A stretch of 64,000 nucleotides of DNA from Agrypnia vestita. Lineage: Eukaryota > Arthropoda > Insecta > Trichoptera > Phryganeidae. Below are positions 35,100-45,952 of the stretch, piece after piece. Every line of letters starts with the position of its first letter. Within the stretch, counting starts at the first letter, position 1. The stretch lies in contig JADDOH010004284.1 in NCBI GenBank assembly GCA_016648135.1, positions 62,001 to 126,000 of the forward strand, written 5' to 3'. The notes under the pieces are model-generated. The model did no database searches and was not told the DNA's origin. It was given only the letters and a program-made list of their open reading frames with translations. The position numbers were made by a program, and so were the translations under genes.

Positions 35100-35960
35100 G
35101 TGCGTATTTTTTGTTTGTGTGTTTGGGTCAGTGGCGGCGCGCGAAATCAATAATATCGTGGAAAGAGCCGTTTCATTATTCTGTCAAAATGTTAAACAAT
35201 TGAGAATTTTCTACTACATTGCGAATTCTGGGATTTCTACTGATCTTATAATTAATGCAGGGTGAAACGTATTTCTATAAGCAATAAAGGTGACACGCGC
35301 CCTAAAATATGCTTTGAGAGTAGGTTATTTTTTTTTTTTTTTTGTTTTATTTATTCTTTACAAAGAAAAAGATTGAAACATATGAATAGTAAATATCTGC
35401 TTCCTAGATCTATTAATCTCTTACAATAATATCTATAAAATTACTTACTTATTGGTGGTGTGTTTAGTATGTACGTGTGTATGTATTTGTGTAGGCGTGA
35501 GTGTTCACGTGTACGTTGGTTTAGAGCCTATGAATTCATTATTTTAAGTTTCTACTAAAGAATACACATTGTGTCTGCGAATAAGTCTATGCCAAGAGAA
35601 TTTTCGTATTACAAGACCAAGTTTATGATTCTGAGTTTTTTGTTGCCGGAGTTTTATATTTTTTGTGTCGGAAAAGAGTTGTGTCGGGAACGACGGGCTG
35701 ATACATTGAAATTTTTATGTTGTAATTTGTAATACGTTTAAGTTTGTTATAAATGTAAATTTATCCGAGTTTTTAAGAAATTTATAGATATTAAATTTAT
35801 TTCAAATTTTCGTGATTGATTTTTTTCTTAAAAGCTTTGATTTTAAACATAAACAAGAAACTTGTTAATAACTATACTATCGTATGTATTTGATTTCCTT
35901 GGTCACGTTTTCAATTTCATAATCCTGGGAAACAATAGATCGAGTCCTCCTGTTAACCAA
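35100..35960. other. Unannotated stretch with T run
   Basis: A run of about fifteen T (35329-35344) followed by TTTTATTTATTCTTTA may be the inverted tail of a retroelement on the minus strand; the body is not recognisable. Confidence 0.35.
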
Positions 35961-36039
35961 ACTTAAAATAATTTGATAATTTGATAGGACTTAAAATAAT
36001 TTGATAATTTGATAGAACTTAAAATAATTTGATAGGACC
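35961..36039 (+). repeat. Three-copy 29-bp tandem repeat
   Basis: ACTTAAAATAATTTGATAAT plus TTGATAGG is repeated twice fully and once shortened. Confidence 0.9.
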
Positions 36040-36212
36040 TTTTATTATTCCGGTCTGCAATGTTATCCATTGTTCTAGTTCTAATTACATTAAATTAAAT
36101 GTTTGCTCATACTCACTTGAGTTCAATATACCACATGGTTGGTAGTAACCACAATTTGTATGTTCGTATCTTGAAATGTATTTATAATATACTATCTAAA
36201 TATTAATCTTAT

Positions 36213-36500
36213 ACAGGGTGTCCCGTATCTCGACGTCAAGCCGAAATCGGGTGATACGCCATGTCATAATAGTTATCAGAAAAATATTAAAAAATAAATA
36301 AAAAAACAGTCAGTTAAAACTGGGCAAAGTATTGATTATGAATATTTGGTTTGGTCAAAAAGTGACATTTTCTTCCAAGCTGGAGCAGTTGGCTTTGAAT
36401 TTTGGACAAAAGTTTACAAAAGCATTATTCAGGATTACACAATGATAAAAAAATTTAAGAAAAATAAAGATTTGTAGCAACAGGAGTGAAAAGACCGTCA
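36213..36500. repeat. CAGGGTGTCCCGTAT terminus, possible transposon end
   Basis: CAGGGTGTCCCGTATCTCGA has the look of a DNA-transposon terminus but differs from the fold-back family after the first eight bases. No matching right end is visible. Confidence 0.3.
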
Positions 36501-36563
36501 AAGGGTGTAGATTTTTTTAAAAGCTTATAATTTCTAAAACACATGATTTTTTTAAATATTTTA

Positions 36564-36602
36564 CATATATATATATATATTATATATATATATATATAAT
36601 AT
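36564..36602. repeat. (AT)n microsatellite
   Basis: Nearly pure alternating AT over about 38 nt. Confidence 0.9.
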
Positions 36603-36715
36603 AAAATAGCGACAAAAAATTAACAGGAAGGGTTCATTTAAATAATTAAAACAGTTAAATCCTGCAAACTTTTTAAATTTATACATTTTTGATGTTTCTA
36701 ATGATTACATGATAA

Positions 36716-36793
36716 TTAATTTTAATTCATTAAGAACTTTGTATAAACCAATTTAAAAACGTTTACGCAAAGTTTTTAATGAATTAATATTAA
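36716..36793. repeat. Stem-loop, 25-nt arms
   Basis: TTTAATTCATTAAGAACTTTG (written as two parts TTTAATTCATTAAG and AACTTTG) is mirrored by CAAAGTTTTTAATGAATTAA. The phrase AACTTTGTATAAACCA also occurs beside the large palindrome at 49731. Confidence 0.7.
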
Positions 36794-36799
36794 CTTTAT

Positions 36800-37565
36800 A
36801 CTCATTTAAAGGTTACTTTACAATTCACAAAATTAAAAAGAAAAACAATGTTCACGATATGTAATATGTATGTCTCACTCAATTTCATACACTCATAACA
36901 TGAATGATAATTATTTCGCTAGTAAAAAAGGATCTCGCGTTTTACTCCGCGAAAGTTAGCCATAAATTTCCACCCAAAAGAGCTGTATAAATCTCAAGGA
37001 AATATTTTAAAAACAAGAACACAAATGAAACTATTACCATAGACTACGTGTATGTATATTTATTATTTACGAGCCACCACTGCGCAATAAATTTGTAGCG
37101 AAGACGCACACCACTCTACCTCCGCGGGCAAAGTGCTGCCAGGTCTAACGAATTATGGCAGGCTCATCTCATGAATACATATAGGGAAATAAATAAGTTT
37201 ATGTTAAATGCTAGCCATCGCCGAAATCCCACGTCAATTAATCCAAGGCGGGGTGAAAGGGTACACTTTTATGGCTTGAATTTTTCGCCATTAAATAAAA
37301 ATCATGACAGCCGTAAAAAGTTGTTCCGTTTTTCACAACGTTTAACACATTATTTAACAATAAAATTGAAATGATATGAGGCAAAAATCGTGAAAATAAT
37401 TTCGTACATGCTGTTCCATCACCTTCAATGTGCCACGGGTAGGAAAATTTATAAGAAAATTTTACATTATATCTAGGTACGATACCGAAAAAGGAATTAT
37501 GTATTCTCGTTCGCAGGATTTAAAAAAAACAGTTTTTAAGAACTGTAAATTTTGTTTTAGAATAT
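36800..37565. other. Unannotated stretch
   Basis: AT-rich; two frames of 61-67 codons without resemblance. Confidence 0.3.
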
Positions 37566-37569
37566 TATA

Positions 37570-38099
37570 CAGGGTTATTTGGAAAACATTAATAAAGACT
37601 ATATTTCGGCGTTGATTATGAGTCGAGAATGTTCAAGCTATCATGACCTAATATCAATAGTTAGGGAGATATGCGACATCAAATTTTGTATTTTTTTTTC
37701 AATATTTGTGACTTATTTTTTGTAAAATGTTGGACTATCATAACAGTAACTTTTATCGAATATAAAAAAATCATTCCCTTAAATACAAGTCAAATAAAAT
37801 AATAAAAACCTTCGAATTCCAATTGGAAAACATTCCAATTGGAATATTTTCAGAGTTTTTATCATTTTATTTAACTTGTATTGAAACGAATGAATTTTTC
37901 GTAATCGATATGAGTTACTGTAATGATAGTCAACATTTTACAAAAAATAAGTGAGAAATATTGAAAAAAAATGCAAAATTTGACGTCGCATATCTCCTAA
38001 ACTATTGATATTAGGTCATAATAGCTTGAACATTTTCGACTCATAATTAAGGCAGGAATATAGCCCTGCGAGGTTATTAATGTTTTACAAATAACCCTG
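37570..38099. mobile_element. Fold-back element, full copy (GGGTTATTT-type ends)
   Basis: Starts CAGGGTTATTTGGAAAACAT and ends TGTTTTACAAATAACCCTG; about 530 bp, close to the copy at 32326. The core holds AATTCCAATTGGAAAACATT, itself nearly palindromic. Confidence 0.9.
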
Positions 38100-38133
38100 T
38101 ATATCTTGTTAATTTTTTTAATCACTTTTTTCT

Positions 38134-38400
38134 TTTCGAATTGGAATTCGCAGGTTTTTATTTTTTTACTTGACTTGTATTAAAGGGAATGAATTTTACA
38201 CATTCGATATAAGTTACTAATGATAGTCCAACGTTTTACAAAAAATAAGTCAGAAATATTGAAAAACAAATACAAACTTTGATATATATACGCATATCTC
38301 CATAAGTATTGATATTAGGTCATGTTTGCTTGGACATTTTCGACTCATAATCAAGACAGGAATGTAGTCCTGCGAGGTTATTAGTATTTTCCAAATAACC
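38134..38400. mobile_element. Fold-back element, right half only
   Basis: From the central GAATTGGAATTCGCAGG to TATTTTCCAAATAACC, the right arm of the GGGTTATTT type. It follows the full copy at 37570 with only 34 bp between, so the two form a one-and-a-half tandem. Confidence 0.85.
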
Positions 38401-38519
38401 GTACATAGATAGATAGTTTTGTTTAATATTATTTAAAACAAACACAAATGTGATGCTCAAACACGATACCTGTGTCAAAGAGAATGTCTACAAGTCGCTG
38501 GATATAGTAATGTATAAAT

Positions 38520-38987
38520 ATAAGCATACACAGATGTGTGGAAGTGAAGCCTGGAATTGGCAAAAAAGGGAATGAAAATAGACTGAATGTGGTGGAAAGC
38601 GATCACCGAGGCGCTTGTGTGGAAAATCTTTGGTCGATAGAGTGAGAAATGCACAAATTAGAAGTGAATGTAATGCTGGCTGTATGTGGTAGATAGAATA
38701 AAGAAACGAGTGCTGAGATGGTTTGGTCACGTAGAACGCACGAGCGAGGAAAGGACGGTTAAGAAAATATATATTGTTGAAGGTGACGGGAATAGAGGGC
38801 GTCCGCAAAAGACCTGGTAGATTCTACAAGTACTGGAGGACGACTCTGTTAAAAGCCTCAACAACCGCAGAGCACGCATAAGAAGATGTATGAATGTAGC
38901 CGAAGCAAAATTAGATGAATATGGCGATCTATCATCTCTGCCTATCTCTGCGGTGAAACGGCGTGTTGATTAGTTAGTTAGTTTTTT
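38520..38987 (+). mobile_element. LINE 3' end, (GTTA)n-tailed family, copy 4
   Basis: With frameshifts the order is CGSEAWNWQKK, NENRLNVVE, CGKSLVDRVRN, KKRVLRWFGHVERTSEE, NRGRPQKTW, NNRRARIRRCMNVAEAKL, then a TTAGTTAGTTAGTT tail at 38972. It is the longest copy ending in an intact tail and matches 165-660 upstream. Confidence 0.85.
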
Positions 38988-38997
38988 ACACAGATAC

Positions 38998-39325
38998 ATA
39001 CATTGACGTATTATAATATAGACACGTTATTCCCATACTAGCCGGTTTTCATATGTAGCAAATATTGCATTGAAAGAGACAAAAAATCTTATTTCACAAA
39101 CGCTCTGCGTGTAGGCGGAAAAATCAGGTAATTTGAAGGCACGGTAACCAAAATAACATACTCATTCTTTCAATAGTGTACGCTACGCTATTCCCTTTTC
39201 CGCGTAGCGTCGCGCCCGATCACAAAGGAGGTCCGTTCGATAACGAATGCAAGGCAATTACCTTACTTTTGAGTTGCCAAGATTTCACGCTTGTAACATA
39301 ACTACAGTGTATTATATCATCGGAT
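38998..39325 (-). repeat. Interspersed repeat C, copy 2
   Basis: Inverse of 6325-6660: ATTGACGTATTATAATATAG, GACACGTTATTCCCATACTA, CAGGTAATTTGAAGGCACGG and GGCAATTACCTTACTT. It carries a GC-rich segment (39185-39240) shared only in part. Confidence 0.7.
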
Positions 39326-39529
39326 ACATACATCCATTCACAATTTTTTTTTAATAAAACACAGTCTTATTTAACAAGACTGAATCAACTTCACAGAACG
39401 CAAAATAAGTAGATTACTTTCCACTCACCTTTCATACAGCTCTGTTCGATCGTATTCAATAGAGCATCGGATCGTCAAAAAGATAGCGAGCTATTCAAAC
39501 ATAAATCAATTTAAAAAAACTCTTTAAAA

Positions 39530-39900
39530 AAAACCATCGCATTGTGATGTGGCAACATTTTCGAGTACGCGTGCGCGGGGTTGGCGCGCGCGAGCGTAAT
39601 TCGGCGGCAACTGTGCGAGGTGAGACAGATACACGAGCGCGCGCGCGCGAATCCCGCGCGAGCGAGAGGGACAGAACCGCGGGACGACAGGCCCGGATGA
39701 CGTCATCGCGCGCGAAACGCCCGAGCATACACGAAGCGGTCCGCCCAGACCGACCGTCCGCGCGGAAAGCGGGGACACGACGCAAAAAGGATTAAAGCAC
39801 CCGCCGTATTCTAAACTGACGTCGCGCGACTTGCGCCGACTCTGCGGCGTGGTGTGCTAGATTTTTGATTACGCGCGGATCTTTTTTTTATACACGGTGT
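39530..39900. promoter_or_regulatory. CpG island with a CRE palindrome, candidate promoter
   Basis: Very CpG-rich, including a (GC)n-like run at 39632-39650 and the perfect CREB/ATF palindrome TGACGTCA at 39698-39705. A donor-like GAGGTGAGAC occurs at 39617-39626. Frames on both strands (84-96 codons) are Arg-rich compositional artefacts. No exon can be shown. Confidence 0.4.
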
Positions 39901-40166
39901 TCCGCACATAATAGCGATAGATTTAAGTGCGCGCGCACGCTCGGGATTCCGTGTTCGGAATTTTAAAATGTTCCATCAGCATTTTTCATAACAGCTAACG
40001 TATTATTATTATTACGAACACAGGGGCCGTGTTAAAGTTGCGATTCAGCAGCGAGACTATCTACTCGGAAGATAGTAACGTTCACTACTTTGGATTCTTA
40101 TATCACCAGAGAGACGGGATCGCATATGCTTCAAATATAATAAAAAAGTATCCCATAAAAACCAAG

Positions 40167-40700
40167 TTTTTATTATACTCCCTTTCCTTGTAAAATATAA
40201 CAACAATTAAAGACGAATTAAAACATATAACATAACACTAAACTAAAAGTAATTTAATATATTTCTAAAATGTCAGATGTTTTGAGCTTTGATAAGACAC
40301 TTTATGCTTTGAAGATTAAATTCTAAAAACATTTGTCAGTCATTTTAGATTTTCGACATTCGTAGTGAAGTACCTATTGTGTATACCGACGGAGTAATTC
40401 AAATTTAGAAAATATTCCGTCCGTTATCGGGCCGCCATTGCTAGCCAAACTTTTCTAATGATTCCAATTTGAAAAAACCAATAAAATTTCTAAAAATCCG
40501 AAATTACACTATAATTATTAATTTTTTTTAACGAAAATTTGATAGATCTTCTTGATTGTCGCCACGAGTCTACTTGCCAAGTTTCAGCTCGATTGGATCA
40601 CGGGAAAAGGGTCAAAAATCGATCCAAAGTTTTTTTTGACGGCAAGCCAGCAAGCAAGCAAGCAAGCAAACGCCACGAGTTAATATAAAGGGAGTAAAAA
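40167..40700 (+). repeat. TACTCCC MITE family, full copy 3
   Basis: TTTTTATTATACTCCCTTTC to ATAAAGGGAGTAAAAA. It carries an (AAGC)n expansion at 40643-40670 inside the block that reads GGCAAGCAAACAGACGCCAC in the 14265 copy. Confidence 0.8.
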
Positions 40701-40799
40701 TCCCAAAAATAAATTACAAGTAGTCAAGCTGTTATAGAACACATCTATAAACTCACTGTACTCATTTCACATGACGAGTGTATGCTGTAGTGTGTTCTC

Positions 40800-41045
40800 G
40801 TACTATCGTAGTAGAATCTTCGGTGTGCAGTTTTCTATGATATTCCTCCGTGTGTATCTGACCTCCCTGACCGACATTTCGGATACCATACAGGATCCAT
40901 CATCAGGGCTCATGTCATTAGCCACATCAGCCCTGATGATCCCTGCAATGGGATCCGAAACGTCGGCCAGAGAGGTCAGATATACGTGGCAGAATATCAC
41001 AGAAAACTGCACACTGAAGATTCTTGACGGCCGTGAAAACCTAAC
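40800..41045. repeat. Inverted repeat carrying two head-to-head hammerhead-like motifs
   Basis: Arms of about 105 nt (40808-40912 and 40930-41035) are inverted copies. In the right arm, plus strand: CTGATGA (40933-40939), a stem-II segment TCCC...GGGA, GAAA (40957-40960) and CGTC. In the left arm, minus strand: CTGATGA, GGAT...ATCC, GAAA, TGTC. These fit the hammerhead order CUGANGA / stem II / GAAA / NUH, with an extra unpaired base at the start of stem II and no room for an intramolecular stem III. Confidence 0.6.
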
Positions 41046-41059
41046 ATTTTTCCCGTAGT

Positions 41060-41405
41060 AGAATATATCTTTAGTTTGTAAATCCTTATTAAGATCAAAC
41101 TAATGGTTTATTTCCAAAAGTTGATTAGAAAATTCATAATAGTGATTGCTATTTAAACACCTTAAAAACTCGAAAATATCAAAATATAGTTTTGCCCACA
41201 AAAAAATTATTACAATCATTACAAATCAATTTATGTTTTTTCTAATTTTTCTAAAATATCATCCTTATTCCTGGTTATTATTATATGTATACTTTTTTAA
41301 AATTTATTATTAGTATAGAAAGCTGGTTGTATAGAATTTAGCATTTTTCAAAACTGAATTTAAAATTTGATTATTTATAAAAACGATTTTTCAAAAGTTA
41401 ACATA
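41060..41405. other. Unannotated AT-rich stretch
   Basis: Nothing recognised. Confidence 0.3.
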
Positions 41406-41410
41406 GTGTA

Positions 41411-41657
41411 AAATACATGAAGCGAGTGTTGAAGGCAACAGGAATAGAGGGCGTCTGCGAAAGACCTGGCACGATCAGATACAACAAGTGTTTGAGGATG
41501 GTCGCGTTAAAAGTCGCAACAATCGTAGAACTTGTAAGAGAAGGTGTATGAATGTGGCCGAAGCAAAAGTGGTGTGCCAGGATAGAAGAGTGTGGCGTTC
41601 AATCCTCTCTGCCTACCTCTGCGGCGAAACGGCGTGATGGTTAGTTAGTTAGTTAGT
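41411..41657 (+). mobile_element. LINE 3' end, (GTTA)n-tailed family, copy 5
   Basis: Starts within SVEGNRNRG (frame NRNRGRLRKTWHDQIQQVFE) and ends ETA-stop followed by four GTTA/TTAG units at 41637-41658. Almost identical to 16166-16484 over the shared 240 bp, so both inserted relatively recently. Confidence 0.88.
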
Positions 41658-42630
41658 TTAACACAGTGTATTCTTGTTAAACATGTTATCACAGTCATTT
41701 TGCTGGTAATTTATTTTTGAGCAAGCCTAAAATAATAAAAAAAAATGTACGAGCATCACTTTTCCTTCCTTTCTAATCTGAATTACGTAGCATAGCCCAA
41801 AATGTACATTAGAAACTAATATTACATACAAATTAGCCTATTATTCTTATTTGCAATCTGAGTTTGTCTTCCACAGGTGTATTGAAAATTTTAACATGAG
41901 TAAATCTAAAATTGTCCTTTTAATAAATAGATTTTCAGACAAAAATTTTAAACGGTGGATGGCAGTACCTACCGAATAAAAATGTGTACGACATTTTTTA
42001 ATAATGAACAACGAGCGAGCGCTCTGGAGGTATACTAAAGTGAAATTATTTGCCTGAAACAACATCGTTACGCTAAACGGCACGGCAGATAAGGCATTAC
42101 GCAGGGTCATTAGACGATTTCGTATTTTGATCCAAAAAAAGGAAAAACGCAAAAAGTAGGTAGGCACGTAAAGAATTACGAAATATATTTTGAAATTTCT
42201 CGGTGGCTGGGTGCGTTGGAACCTTCGCCTACAGACTACGTACGAAGCTGAAGAATAAATAAAACCGTGTAGCGTGCACCACTTTGATAAAAAAATATAT
42301 CACGCAAAATGTTCAGTGAATTCTATTATAATTTTTTTTACCCTTTGGAATTCATGTAAAATTATAAAACATACGATGTTTATTACAATAAGTCATTTTG
42401 TAAAAGTGTCAAAGTATAGAACTGACGCTCTTGTAGAAGTATATAATAATATGTACCCGTAAGTAATCAATTATTTTTGGTGTGGAATGTTTGCTTCAAT
42501 TCAATTTACTTATTTAAATGTACATTACGAATCAAGTGTTCAAGGCATACATATTATGAATGTATATATACATATCAAAATAACAATATTTAATTAATTA
42601 AAAATAACATCTGTTCAAAGGTGTAGGAGA
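41658..42630. other. Unannotated stretch
   Basis: AT-rich. A 106-codon minus-strand frame at 41847-42167 has no recognisable motif. Confidence 0.3.
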
Positions 42631-42639
42631 ATCCTGCTT

Positions 42640-43260
42640 CGGAAAACCCCTTCAGACAAATGGAATACTTCAATACCCAAAGCGATATTGTTCAGCATAG
42701 CAGTAGCTCTTCCAACAGGCATAACCATCAGCAGGTTGGTCGTGTATATTGGAATGTGAAACAATCTGTGCTGACGATGTCTAAGCTAATTGTCAGAAAC
42801 ATACAAACCAATGCTTCGCATAATCGATCGGATTATCGATCATACCGCGCAACAATCCATAAAAATGTGTAATCAAATACACCTTCTAGTCTCTAAATTA
42901 TTGTGGCCAAGCATACCCTGGAGAAACTCGGTTGGACAGAACCAAGGATAATGCCCGTATTCTCTCATGTGGAGATATCTCAGAAACTTATTTTGGACTT
43001 TCTCCTCCATAAGAGAGTACTTGCTCTCATGTGGCACCCAAATCATCGAGCCACCCTCGAGTCTACTTCGCACCAAGGAGTTTGTAAAGAGTTCTCAATA
43101 CGCGGGTATTCTTGAAAACCCTGGCAGTACGCAGAACAAATCCTAACATTCTCAAAGCATTACCACTGATCGTCTCTATGTGATCGTGAGTTAAATTTTT
43201 TCAATATGACAGCTGTTGGCGGTCTGTCAAGTCCACCATTGAGATTAAAGGATTATTTGA
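42640..43260 (-). mobile_element. LINE fragment, VRSRLE/FLRYL family
   Basis: On the minus strand: SGNALRMLGFVLRTARVFKN, RTLYKLLG, then VRSRLEGGSMIWVPHESKYS, EKVQNKFLRYLHMREYGHYP, LQGMLGHNNLETRR, and later RLFHIPIYTTNL, PVGRATAMLNN. These are ordered C-terminal blocks of a non-LTR reverse transcriptase (the V.S.LE.GS..W.P motif and the R..LF..P..RTNL motif). Two or three frameshifts; no 3' tail seen. Confidence 0.85.
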
Positions 43261-43548
43261 AGGCAAATTCGATAGGATACTGATGTATCGCAACGGAGTG
43301 GAGTGTCAGGTTCTTATGAAACACAAATTAAATTGGTGTGTGAATACTTTTTGATTCCGAACACGCAATAAAAAATTATACTTCTATATGTTTTATGTAA
43401 GGCAAATTCGATAGGAAACTCATACATCGCAACGAAGAGAAGTGTCAGTTTCTTATAAAATACAAATTAAATTGTTATGTGAATACTTTTTGATTCCGAA
43501 CATAACAGGAATGCAATAAAAAATTATACTTCTATATTTTTTATGTAC
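43259..43548 (+). repeat. Two-copy tandem duplication, about 140-bp unit
   Basis: AGGCAAATTCGATAGGAWAC through ATTCCGAACA, GCAATAAAAAATTATACTTC and TATGTA is present twice (43259-43398 and 43399-43548) with about ten differences; the second unit has a short AACAGGAAT insertion. Confidence 0.92.
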
Positions 43549-44295
43549 GCCAAAGAAGTTATACTTCTTTGACATACATAAAAAATACGCACTGTAAAAC
43601 TATAATTGCCATCAATGAGTAAAAAATCTAAAATACACATTATATACTGCCGTACCGAATTGTATTTTGCATATAAATATAAATAAAAAAAATGAAACAG
43701 TAAGCGTACATTTCAAAAACCATAATAACACATGAATTTGATCACAATTATATAAACAGTCCCTAGGTAAACTCGGACATCTTCCAAAAAAGCACTTTTT
43801 ACTTTTTGTACCAAAACATAGAGAATGCGCTTCCTGCATTACAAAATTTTAAAAAAGTTTGTACTTTTTTCATAGAAAAAAACTGACGCAAAAGTGGACA
43901 AATGTGCTTATTTTGTAAGTGAAAAAGCAAACGTCAAACACCTCTCCTGTAAAGCGTTCTTTGTAGATTGTCTCTTATTATATAAATGGACCTTCGACAT
44001 CATGAAAAATACACCAACAAAAACTAACAAGAAAATAATCAACTGTTTTCAAATGTTATTATTTATAAAAATTGCTTTTGGTTAAAAACTTCACTTTAGA
44101 TTGGGGAGTCGTTACTTCATGGTTGGAAAATATTTCGTTGCATCCTAAAATTTCACTTTAAGTTCGCTAAAAGAAGTATTATTAAAAAAAATTTTCTTTG
44201 AAACACTGTATTGCTAAATTTTAAAACATTAAAAAGTTTGGTTTTTCCGTCAACAATTACGGAGGTTCAAAATACGCAAAATAAACCAGATGCGA
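43549..44295. other. Unannotated AT-rich stretch
   Basis: Short frames only. The start holds a small stem AAGAAGTATAACTT-type inverted repeat (43550-43570). Nothing else recognised. Confidence 0.3.
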
Positions 44296-44297
44296 TG

Positions 44298-44544
44298 GAA
44301 TGTTTTCCAATTAGAATCGGAAGGTTTATTTTTTTAATTTGACTTGCATTAAAGGCAATGATTTTTTTCATTTTCGATATAAGTAACTGTAATGATAGTC
44401 CAACGTTTGAAAAAAATGCGAAATTGGATGTCGCATATCTCCACAACTATCGATATCAGGTCATGGTTGCTTGAACATTTTCGACTCATAATTAAAGCAG
44501 GAAAATAGTCCTGCGAGGCTATTAACGTTTTCCAAATAACCCTG
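44298..44544. mobile_element. Fold-back element, right half only
   Basis: Runs from the central AATGTTTTCCAATTAGAATC to ACGTTTTCCAAATAACCCTG; the right arm of the GGGTTATTT type. Confidence 0.85.
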
Positions 44545-44625
44545 TATACAAATTCGTCGCTTGTAAAATTCAAACAGTGCGCATATCAGGATCTTTTGCG
44601 CGAGTGCACAGTGCAGAGTGCAGCG

Positions 44626-45209
44626 TAGTGATGGGTCCGCTCTGTACCCACAACTACAATGTAGTACTACATTACATTGAAGTGTACACTTCACACCTTG
44701 TGAAGTGTAGTGCACACTTCAAACTACACACACTTTAAAGTTATCGAAAGTACATACATACTTCAAATAGTACACTTCATTTCAAAGCGAACACTACAAA
44801 GTACACACACTTCAAAGTTATCGAAAGTACGAGTACATACTTCAAATAGTACATTTTTTATGTGAAATTTTTGGGAAGTAGTCGATGCAGATAAATGAAG
44901 AAATTTTTGGAAATCGAAACAACCCCCCCCATGGTTTGAAAAATTTTGGGACCGAATGAAGAAATCTTTGGAAACTGAAACAATCCCCCCATGGTTTTGA
45001 AAATTTTCTAGTAGTACACTTTTCAAGAAGCACTTCTTGCAGGTCATTACAATGTTGTATTACTACAATTACTTCACTTCAAAAGTACTATAATTAGTTC
45101 ACTTCATGTAGTTTTTACTACAAATGTAATGTACACTTTGTAGTCTTCGAACTGGTGAAGGTGTGTGTGTTGTAGTCTTCATTTTGAAATGTAGTGTTCC
45201 CCTTGGCTA
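44626..45209. mobile_element. hAT-type MITE with exact 8-bp target duplication
   Basis: GTGCAGCG stands on both sides (44618-44625 and 45210-45217), the 8-bp duplication of hAT elements. Ends TAGTGATGGG and CCCCTTGGCTA form imperfect inverted repeats; both subterminal regions are dense in ACTACA/TGTAGT and CTTCA/TGAAG motifs. Inside are two direct duplications: a unit with CAAAGTTATCGAAAGTAC (44737-44790 and 44815-44855) and a unit with GAAACAAYCCCCCCATGG (44895-44950 and 44957-45008). No transposase. Confidence 0.85.
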
Positions 45210-45259
45210 GTGCAGCGTGCAGCAGGTGCAGCTGCCGGCTGCCAACCGGGACATCGATC

Positions 45260-45289
45260 GGGGAGCGGGGAGCGGGGAGCGGGGCGGGG
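45260..45289 (+). other. G-rich heptamer repeat with quadruplex potential
   Basis: GGGGAGC repeated three times followed by GGGGCGGGGC: at least five runs of four G in 30 nt, just outside the hAT element. Confidence 0.8.
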
Positions 45290-45499
45290 CCCGGAGATCG
45301 CTCACGGCTTGCAACTTGCAACTAGGCCACACGTTCGCACAGACGTCTGTCCATCGGGCACAATTATCACTTGCAAATAATATTGCATTCAGTCACTTCA
45401 AATTTCGTATTGACCACTTTGATAAATTCAACGTCTGCATATTGATCTGTTCGAGTGCACACAGCCACACAAGATTAAGAAAAATTTTGAGTGCTGAAT

Positions 45500-45800
45500 T
45501 TTTTTCCACGTAATAATTATGTCTCTTTTTCTCTTGTTCATTCTTTTTGTATTATTTTCCATTTACATTCCTATGTTTTTTTGATAATAATTAAGTCTCT
45601 TTTTCATTTGTTTAAATTTTTTATTCTTTCCTTCGATATAATTTTTAATATGCCTTAGTTTAATTCATAAATATTTATCATTACTAACATATTTCTAAAT
45701 GTGGAGACCTGTAATTGGCCATCTATATTATATCAATGTTTTTTATGCTTCTTTGTTGTGCTGTTGGTCTTCCATGAACATTAAATAAATAAATAAATAG
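45500..45800 (+). mobile_element. Probable LINE 3' UTR and (AATA)n tail
   Basis: T-rich sequence with TTAATTCATAAATATTTATC, GTTGGTCTTCCATGAACAT and a terminal AAATAAATAAATAAAT at 45782-45798, the usual shape of insect LINE 3' ends. No coding part is left. Confidence 0.4.
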
Positions 45801-45952
45801 TTTCGCTACCATCGTACCTTTGTCGAGACGCACGGACAATTAACTGAGCAAAAAATTATACGTTATAAGTAAGTAAAAAATATAGTATAAGTTTAGCAAT
45901 ACTATGGTTGGGGCGTATAGTGAATGTAGTGTGAATATAGTAGTGTAGTGTT

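Noticed and set aside
40643..40670. (AAGC)n run as a CRISPR-like or satellite array
   Set aside because: It is a short microsatellite expansion inside a MITE; no spacers or regular array.
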